NCBI GenBank assembly: GCA_963734665.1
Contig: CAVTIR010000007.1
Location: forward strand, 124,001-188,000
DNA length: 64,000 bases
Direction of reading: 5' to 3'
Source of the DNA: Trebonia sp963734665
GTDB lineage: Bacteria; Actinomycetota; Actinomycetes; Streptosporangiales; Streptosporangiaceae
Shown: positions 58,538 to 64,000 of the stretch, one piece after another
Layout of the letters: every line of letters begins with the position of its first letter
Position numbering within the stretch: position 1 is the first letter of the stretch
The notes under the pieces: generated by a model
Databases searched by the model: none
What the model saw: the letters and a program-made list of their open reading frames with translations, nothing else
What the model was told of the DNA's origin: nothing
Made by a program: the position numbers and the translations under genes

Positions 58538-60139
58538 TTACTTAGCCCACTCAGTAAGAGTCACCGTCGCGGAGTCCTTCGTACCGTACGGGTTTACGTA
58601 GTCGATCGAGAACTTGTCCCCTGGGTGGGAGTTGGCCGTCAGGGCGGTAAGGCTGTCCGCCGAGCTAACCGTGGTGCCGTTCACCGAGGTGATCACATCA
58701 CCGCTTTGCAGGCCGGCGGTGTTCGCCGGAGATTTGGGGTAGACCTGGCAGATCAGCGCGCCCGAGCTGACCGGGGAGCTGAACCCGCCGAAGCCGCCGT
58801 AGCCGTCGCCACCGGTCGAGCAGTCGCTCGGGCTCGACGCGTCTGCGACGTTCACGCCCATGAAGCCGGCCAGTCCGATGTGCACGTTGGTGGACGCCTT
58901 GCCGGAGCTGATCTCGTCGGCGATCGACACGGCGGTGTTGATCGGGATCGCGAAACCGGTTGTCGCCGCCGAGTAGCCGCCGTACTCGCCGGAGGTGGAG
59001 TTCGCCGCGGTGTCCATGCCGACGACCTGGCCGCTGCCGTTGACGAGCGGGCCGCCCGAGTCACCCTGCTCGATCGGCGCGTTCGTCTCGATCATGCCGT
59101 GCAGGTTCTCGGTGGTGCCCGCGCCCTCGTCGCTGGCCTCGATGGACTGGTTCAGGGCCTGGATGGTGCCCTGCGCGGTTGACGGGAGGCCGCCCTTGCC
59201 GCCGGCGTTGCCGAGCGCGAGCACCGCCTCGCTGACCGTGGCCTTACTTGAGTCCGACAGGCTGACGGTCTTCAAGCCGGACGCGCCTTCGAGCTGCAGC
59301 AGCGCCACGTCGTCGGTGTCGTCGTAGCCGATGACCTCGGCGGTGTAGGTCTTGCCGGTGGTCACGAGCGTGGCGGTCACGCTGGTCGCCTCGTCGATCA
59401 CGTGGTTGTTGGTGAGCACGAGGCCGCTTGAGGAGAGCACCATGCCGGTGCCCTCCGCGGTCGCGTCGCTGTACGTGAGGTCTGAGGTGATGTCAACGAT
59501 GCCGGGGTCGACCTTGGCGGCGAGCGCAGTGGCGTTCAGCGAGCCGGTCCCGGCGTTCGTGCTGCCCGAGCCGCCGGTGCCGCTACCGGAGGAAGGGAGC
59601 GGGTTCGGGTTCCCGTTCGCACTGCCCCCGAAGGGGTTGGACGCCGACCCGCTCCCGCTGAACGGGGAGCTCGCGGAGGAGTTAGCGGACGAGCTGGTGT
59701 GGTTCAGCGCGACGGCGGCACCCGCGCCCGCGGCGGCCGCCAGCACGGCGACAGCCACGTAGGCGAGCGTCTTGCTGACGCCGGACCGAGGCGGCGGCGG
59801 TGGCGTGCCGTACCCGCTCCACGGGTACTGGCCGTAGCCGGGTGGCTGACCGTAGCCGCCGTACCCAGGCTGCCCGTAGCCCGGCTGGCCGTATCCCTGC
59901 TGCCCGTATCCCGGCGGCGGGTACCCGGGTGGCGGGTAGCCGCCCTGCCCGTACGCGGGGCCGTTGCCGAAGGCCATCGTGTCGCCGTCTTGCTGAGGCT
60001 GGCCGCGCCCGGCTGAGCTGTCACGAGGAGCGCTGCCGGAATCCTCGTCATCCGGGTTCGATGCCGGGATCCAAGGACTCACGTACTCCGGTGGCTGCCA
60101 GCTGCCGGGCTGGTCGTTACCACTGTCGTCGTCGTGCAT
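58538..60139 (-). CDS. Membrane-anchored HtrA-like serine protease with PDZ domain
   Basis: The 533-aa protein has a cytoplasmic Pro/Gly/Tyr/Gln-rich N-terminus with PGYGQ-type repeats (about 70-115), a membrane anchor (LAYVAVAVLAAAAGAGAAVA), a Ser/Gly linker, a trypsin-like domain with the triad LTNNHVIDEA (His), DDTDDVALLQL (Asp) and IEQGDSGGPLV (Ser), and a C-terminal PDZ domain (AGLQSGDVITSVNGTTVSSA). These are surface quality-control proteases. A second HtrA-like gene follows upstream in the same orientation. GGCGAGATAG precedes ATG 60139. Confidence 0.93.
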   Translation of the reverse strand: MHDDDSGNDQPGSWQPPEYVSPWIPASNPDDEDSGSAPRDSSAGRGQPQQDGDTMAFGNGPAYGQGGYPPPGYPPPGYGQQGYGQPGYGQPGYGGYGQPPGYGQYPWSGYGTPPPPPRSGVSKTLAYVAVAVLAAAAGAGAAVALNHTSSSANSSASSPFSGSGSASNPFGGSANGNPNPLPSSGSGTGGSGSTNAGTGSLNATALAAKVDPGIVDITSDLTYSDATAEGTGMVLSSSGLVLTNNHVIDEATSVTATLVTTGKTYTAEVIGYDDTDDVALLQLEGASGLKTVSLSDSSKATVSEAVLALGNAGGKGGLPSTAQGTIQALNQSIEASDEGAGTTENLHGMIETNAPIEQGDSGGPLVNGSGQVVGMDTAANSTSGEYGGYSAATTGFAIPINTAVSIADEISSGKASTNVHIGLAGFMGVNVADASSPSDCSTGGDGYGGFGGFSSPVSSGALICQVYPKSPANTAGLQSGDVITSVNGTTVSSADSLTALTANSHPGDKFSIDYVNPYGTKDSATVTLTEWAK

Positions 60140-60348
60140 CTATCTCGCCTTCACAGTGAACAGCCTACGCGTTACCGGTCAGATGGGGGCGTTCACGGTC
60201 ACGCCCTCGCCTCTAGTAAGCGTCTGCAACCTCAAAAGAAGCTGAAGGAGCGCTAAGGATTGGCGGGCCGCACGCCAATCAGGCGCACTGCCGCTTCGAC
60301 GGCGGACGGCCGCTGAATTGTGCCGCCACCACGCAGTCACGAGGGGGC

Positions 60349-61569
60349 TCAGACGGCCGGCGCGGGGCTGAGCTGGACCCGCGAGGTCCGCGAGGCCCCC
60401 GTTGTGCTGATCCAGGTGACCATGACCACGGTACCTGGTCGGCAGCCGCCCACGATGGCGGTCAGCGCGTCGGGCGAGTCGACCTGCCGTCCGTCCGCGT
60501 CGGTAATCACGTCGCCTGCGACGATGCCGGCGGTCGCGGCGCCGGTGCCGCACAGCACGCCGACAACGAGGGCCCCGGCGCGTGCGGGTGCGATCGACGC
60601 GGGCGTCGTGGCTTCCTCCCCCGTGGGGACGCAGCCGGTCGTGGGAGAGTCAGCAGAACTCGTTCGGATGCTTCGCTCTTGTTGCTGTTGCGCGACGGGG
60701 GAGCGTACTGTGCTCGCCTCGACGATGACCCCGAGGAAGCCGTTGACGCCCAGGCTGATGCCCTGGCCCTGCTGCCGCGACGTGATCTGTCGCTCGGCGG
60801 CCATCGCGGTGTTGATGGGGATCGCGTAGCCGGTGTCGGTGCCGCCCGTGCCGGCGGCCGTGTCAACGCCGATGACCGTGCCCGCCGCGCTGGCGAGCGG
60901 GCCGCCCGAGTCACCGGGCTCGATCCGGGCGGTCGTCGCCAGCATGTCGTGCAGCGTCTCGCTGAACCCGGCGGCACCGTCATCCGCCTGGATGGTCCGG
61001 TCGGTGCCGGTGATGACGCCGGGCGCGACCGCGGGCGAGCCGCCCGCGCCCGCCTGGTTGCCGAAGGAGGTGACCGGCATGCCGTCGGCGATCGGGGCCG
61101 AGCCGCCGAGGGGAGCGCCGGGGAGCCCGGCCACCGGCGTGATCTGGAGGACCGCGATGTCAGCGGTCACGTCGACGCCGACGATGGCCGCCTGGTACGT
61201 ATGGCCGGTCGCGGGGACCGTGACGGTGACAGAGGTCGCGTCCCTGATCACGTGATTGTTGGTGAGGATGAGTCCGGTGCGGGCGTCGACGACGAAGCCC
61301 GTTCCCGAGGCGGTCTCGTCGTCATAGGTGAGCGCGGCGGTGACGTCGACGACGCTCGGCTCGATCCTGGCGCGGATCGCCGCGCCCGACAGCGGCCGCG
61401 GCTTGGTCTCGGCGTCGTGCCTGGCGGCGGTCGCGGCCAAGTGTGGCGAGACGTTCGCGGCGAAGGGGCGCAGCAGCGCGATGCCGCCCGCGCCGAGCGC
61501 GATCCCGAGCGCGGCCACGAGCAGCGGGATCAGCATCCGGCTGCGCGGCCTAGGCTCAAGCGGCGTCAC
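60349..61569 (-). CDS. Second HtrA-like serine protease with PDZ domain
   Basis: GTG 61569 starts a 406-aa protein with a membrane anchor (MLIPLLVAALGIALGAGGIA), the triad LTNNHVIRDA, VTADIAVLQI and IEPGDSGGPLA, and a C-terminal PDZ domain (AGIVAGDVITDADGRQVDSP). A lower-GC Gln/Ser-rich insertion (SPVAQQQQERSIRTSSADS, about 60650-60712) lies between protease and PDZ domains. It is paralogous to the neighbour at 58538-60139, with the same direction and a 209-bp gap in which nothing clear was seen. Confidence 0.9.
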   Translation of the reverse strand: MTPLEPRPRSRMLIPLLVAALGIALGAGGIALLRPFAANVSPHLAATAARHDAETKPRPLSGAAIRARIEPSVVDVTAALTYDDETASGTGFVVDARTGLILTNNHVIRDATSVTVTVPATGHTYQAAIVGVDVTADIAVLQITPVAGLPGAPLGGSAPIADGMPVTSFGNQAGAGGSPAVAPGVITGTDRTIQADDGAAGFSETLHDMLATTARIEPGDSGGPLASAAGTVIGVDTAAGTGGTDTGYAIPINTAMAAERQITSRQQGQGISLGVNGFLGVIVEASTVRSPVAQQQQERSIRTSSADSPTTGCVPTGEEATTPASIAPARAGALVVGVLCGTGAATAGIVAGDVITDADGRQVDSPDALTAIVGGCRPGTVVMVTWISTTGASRTSRVQLSPAPAV

Positions 61570-61683
61570 CTCACGAGTTTTGCCCGCCCCGTGATCCGCT
61601 CATACCTGCTGTGACCAGGCAGGATGCCTGATCGTCGATCTATCGTGCCCATGCGTGATAATGCCAACGATGTCGTTAACTGG

Positions 61684-62328
61684 TCACGAGGATGGCGGTG
61701 TCCAGGTCGGTAGCTTGGTGAACGCCGCGCCCGAGTCCGTAGCCTTCTTCGCAGCGGTCCAGATCCCGTCAATGGTGGACCGCTCCGCGTCGAGCGTCCC
61801 GAGCGCGGTCTTCAGCTTGGCCTGGGCGCTCGCCCTGGCCGCGCCAGGCGTGGCCTTCACCACGGCGGTCATGTCGGTCTGGACGGCGACGGAGTCGAAC
61901 GCCCAGGTGATGACGTCGTTGTCGGCGGCGTCGAGGTTCAGTGAGGCGAGCGACTCGGCCACCTGGTAATTGGCGAAGTTGGCGAACGCCTCGTTGCTCT
62001 CCACGGTGCAGTTCGACCCGCCGTAGGTGAAGATGGCCACCGCGGTCTTGGTCTGCGCCGTGTTGCCGCCGAGCACCTGGTCGTAGGCGCTCTCCGAGCC
62101 CTGCAGCCCGGCGGCGCAGGACCCGACCCCGGTGCTCACGTCACCGAAGTACCCCTCCAGGTCGCTGGCCCGCTGCGACTGGGACGGCTTTTGCGTCAGG
62201 GAAACGACGACGACGCCGATGACCACGACGACGAGGACGGCGAAAGCCCACCAAGGGGTACGCCTCGTGGCCCAGCCGTTGTGCCGCAGCGGCACGAACG
62301 GCGGTTCTGTCTGCGTAGGGGGGGTCAT
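61684..62328 (-). CDS. Single-pass membrane protein of unknown family
   Basis: The 214-aa protein has a Pro/Thr cytoplasmic N-terminus, one membrane segment (WWAFAVLVVVVIGVVVVSL) and an outer domain with two Cys (VGSCAAGLQG, GGSNCTVESNE) that may form a disulfide, and a Pro/Trp end (LPTWTPPSS). It lies between the protease pair and the TlpA-like gene on the same strand, so an envelope function is likely. No family is recognised. Confidence 0.75.
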   Translation of the reverse strand: MTPPTQTEPPFVPLRHNGWATRRTPWWAFAVLVVVVIGVVVVSLTQKPSQSQRASDLEGYFGDVSTGVGSCAAGLQGSESAYDQVLGGNTAQTKTAVAIFTYGGSNCTVESNEAFANFANYQVAESLASLNLDAADNDVITWAFDSVAVQTDMTAVVKATPGAARASAQAKLKTALGTLDAERSTIDGIWTAAKKATDSGAAFTKLPTWTPPSS

Positions 62329-62363
62329 GCCACAGTCACCCTTTCACGAGGCTTCACGGGACT

Positions 62364-62930
62364 TCATGAGGCCGAGTCCATCAGTTTGAGGCCCTTGGCG
62401 AGATCGGCCGTGGTCACCGCGCCGAGCACGTGGTCCACGATCCGGTGCTGGGCGTTGAGGAAGAACGTCTGCGGGAGGCCGTCGACATTGTAGGCAAGCG
62501 CCACGGTTACGTTCGGGTCGAACCCGATCGGGTACGTGACCCCCTTGGCCTGCGCGAACTTGAGCGCGCTCGCCGTGGTGTCGTTCTCGTCAAGCCCCAG
62601 GAGGACGACGTGCCCGTGCTGCTGCTTGTACCAGCTAGCGAGCAGCGGCGTCTCCTGCTGGCAGGGCTCGCACCAGGAGGCCCAGAAGTTGACGATGACA
62701 GGCTTGCCGGCGTACTGACTGAGCGAGACCTGCTGGCCCGCCTGGCCAAGCGCCGGCAGCGAGAACCCGGGGGCGGCCGGGTAGCTCGGCGGCGCGGACG
62801 ACCCGCTTGTCGCCAGGCTAACCGCGATGATGGCCGCGACGAACAGCGCGGTAATGCCGGTGATCACTTTGTGCTGCCTGGCAAGGCCTGCCGTCCGCCG
62901 TGCCGCGCCCGGCAAGGTCATCGTGCTCAT
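62364..62930 (-). CDS. TlpA/ResA-like thioredoxin protein
   Basis: The 188-aa protein has an N-terminal anchor (ITGITALFVAAIIAVSLA), then a thioredoxin-fold domain with the active site NFWASWCEPCQQETP (WCxxC), and GLPQTFFLNAQHRIVDHVLG (cis-Pro). Such proteins reduce disulfides outside the membrane, e.g. for cytochrome c maturation. It overlaps the sensor kinase gene by 4 bp (ATGA), so the two are translationally coupled; kinase and thioredoxin may form one signalling unit. Confidence 0.92.
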   Translation of the reverse strand: MSTMTLPGAARRTAGLARQHKVITGITALFVAAIIAVSLATSGSSAPPSYPAAPGFSLPALGQAGQQVSLSQYAGKPVIVNFWASWCEPCQQETPLLASWYKQQHGHVVLLGLDENDTTASALKFAQAKGVTYPIGFDPNVTVALAYNVDGLPQTFFLNAQHRIVDHVLGAVTTADLAKGLKLMDSAS

Positions 62931-64000
62931 CGCCTGGAACTCCCTTGATCTTCCGCTAGCAGGTCCGCCGCCCGGTCGGCCCCTGTCCGGTCAGTCGCTG
63001 TCCGGTCAGTCGCAGTCCAGTCAGCCGGCATCCAGTCGGCTGGCGCGGCGGCCAGGGCCTGGCCGGCCATCGGCAAGGTCAGCTCGAACTCGCTGCCCTT
63101 GCCGGGCGCGCTGCGGACGGTCACGTTGCCGCCGTGGGCACGGGCTACCGCGCGCACCAGGGGGAGCCCCAGGCCGGTGCCCCGTGACTGCCCGTCATCG
63201 CCGGTGCGGAACCGGTCGAAGATGAACGGCAGCTGGCCCTCTGGGATGCCGCTGCCGGTGTCCGCGATGACGATCCGAGCGGGCATCCCCGGGTAGTCCC
63301 GGATGACTGACAACTGTATGGCATCGCCGGTCTCGGTATGCCTGACGGCATTCTCAAGCAGCGCGTCGAGCGCCAGGCCGAGCCGCTCCCTGTCCGCCCG
63401 CACGGTCACCGGGTCGAGCTGCCCGATCCGCCAGCTCCGCTCGGCGGTCGGCCGCCAGCGGCGGACGAGCTCCGCGACCAGTCGGTCGAGCACGACGGTC
63501 TCCGGGTGCAGGAACGCCGGGTCGCCTGCCGCGGCGATGATGAGCAGCCGCTCTGAGATGTTCCGCAGCCTGTTCAGCTCGCCGATGACGACCTCGATGT
63601 CCTCGCTCTCCTGCTGGCCGCTGACAGCCTCCGCGAGCAGCTCGGCGTGCCCGAGCGCGATCGTGATCGGGGTGCGCAGCTGGTGCGCGGCGTCCTGGAG
63701 GAAGCGCCGCTGGGCGGTGAGGAGCCGGGCGTTGTGCTCGCTGACCAGCCGGTGGGAGCGCTCGGCCGCCAGCTTGCGGCGGGCATGCCACGCCATCGCC
63801 AGGAACATCAGGGCGAGCAGCGGGTCCTCGGTGAGCTCGGCGACTGGCTCCGAGCCGATCCATACGTCGACCGCGATGCCGGCCGCGGTCAGCACCATGA
63901 CAGCCGAGAGCACCCACAGCGTGGGCCCGAGTCGCCAGGTGCGGAATCCGTAAACGAGCGTCAGGCTGGCCCAGATCGCGTGGAACGGAATGGTCTCCCA
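62927..64000 (-). CDS. Sensor histidine kinase, N-terminus cut by the window
   Basis: The frame is open from 64000 to the stop at 62927 (about 357 codons visible); the start lies beyond the edge. It shows membrane segments (WVLSAVMVLTAAGIAVDVW, DPLLALMFLAMAW), the phosphoacceptor FLQDAAHQLRTPITIALGH, N box DALLENAVRHT, G1 DTGSGIP and G2 GTGLGLPLVR. The C-terminal tail carries short repeats (WTATDRTATDRTGADR) from repeated DNA at about 62985-63050. The response regulator must lie beyond the window or elsewhere. Confidence 0.93.
   Translation of the reverse strand, partial: WETIPFHAIWASLTLVYGFRTWRLGPTLWVLSAVMVLTAAGIAVDVWIGSEPVAELTEDPLLALMFLAMAWHARRKLAAERSHRLVSEHNARLLTAQRRFLQDAAHQLRTPITIALGHAELLAEAVSGQQESEDIEVVIGELNRLRNISERLLIIAAAGDPAFLHPETVVLDRLVAELVRRWRPTAERSWRIGQLDPVTVRADRERLGLALDALLENAVRHTETGDAIQLSVIRDYPGMPARIVIADTGSGIPEGQLPFIFDRFRTGDDGQSRGTGLGLPLVRAVARAHGGNVTVRSAPGKGSEFELTLPMAGQALAAAPADWMPADWTATDRTATDRTGADRAADLLAEDQGSSRR

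Noticed and set aside
1..64000. tRNA or rRNA genes
   Set aside because: No cloverleaf with a typical T-arm and no rRNA-like sequence was seen on either strand by eye; a covariance search would be decisive.

Overview
The window is high-GC DNA with strongly GC-biased third codon positions, frequent GTG/TTG starts, a type VII (ESX) secretion locus, glucosyl-3-phosphoglycerate synthase, an N-terminal-membrane-anchored HtrA-type protease with a Pro/Gly/Tyr-rich tail, and large AfsR/SARP-like and LuxR-type ATPase regulators. Together these point to a filamentous actinomycete, probably of the Streptosporangiales type. The species cannot be named from the sequence. No rRNA, tRNA or CRISPR array was seen.

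Layout. 1-9.1 kb: type VII secretion locus. eccC (cut by the window edge) diverges from eccD-eccB, followed by two WXG100 proteins, a 644-aa double-WXG protein with a Gly/Pro-rich tail, an SseB-like protein, a third small Esx-like protein, a 460-aa WXG protein and a 244-aa unknown. 9.1-13.3 kb: a decayed accessory patch holding a 5' fragment of a type III-like DNA methyltransferase, an intact RIO kinase, a frameshifted small ORF, an IS701-type transposase fragment fused to a broken second RIO kinase, and a repeat-built coiled-coil protein. 13.5-16.4 kb: an MFS exporter and a small membrane protein. 16.4-20.2 kb: CHAD-ParA pair plus a convergent FUSC transporter. 20.4-28.2 kb: LuxR-type ATPase regulator, GpgS, GMC oxidoreductase, phosphoesterase and a secreted repeat protein. 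28.5-37.1 kb: a 1327-aa ATPase-TPR-SARP regulator, a SnoaL-like protein, an acyl-CoA synthetase and an unusual CysRS. 37.2-45.9 kb: a minus-strand SRPBCC-ArsR-DUF2182-DUF899 operon, an AlkZ-like protein, a PrmC-like methyltransferase, a Fic protein and a DEAD/DEAH helicase. 46.2-50.7 kb: secreted lectin-like protein, GT4 glycosyltransferase and a divergent GluRS. 50.7-56.3 kb: a cyclase-homology/pseudokinase fusion divergent from a CRP-family regulator, a Mn riboswitch with a GDT1-family exporter, a LysR regulator and dapE. 56.3-64 kb: GGDEF protein, two HtrA-like proteases, a thioredoxin-like lipoprotein-type protein and a sensor kinase running off the edge.

The most informative regulatory signals are a yybP-ykoY-type manganese riboswitch ahead of a Mn exporter, a perfect 22-bp CRP-like dyad between the cyclase/pseudokinase gene and crp, a 62-bp near-perfect palindrome touching the ribosome binding site of fic, a sigma70-type promoter with an embedded dyad before the ArsR operon, and a 12-bp perfect hairpin between the divergent eccC and eccD genes.

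The best candidates for something undescribed are the cyclase-homology/pseudokinase-CRP module with its shared operator and the overlapping CHAD-ParA pair, which could position polyphosphate bodies. The chimeric transposase-RIO pseudogene records recent gene turnover.
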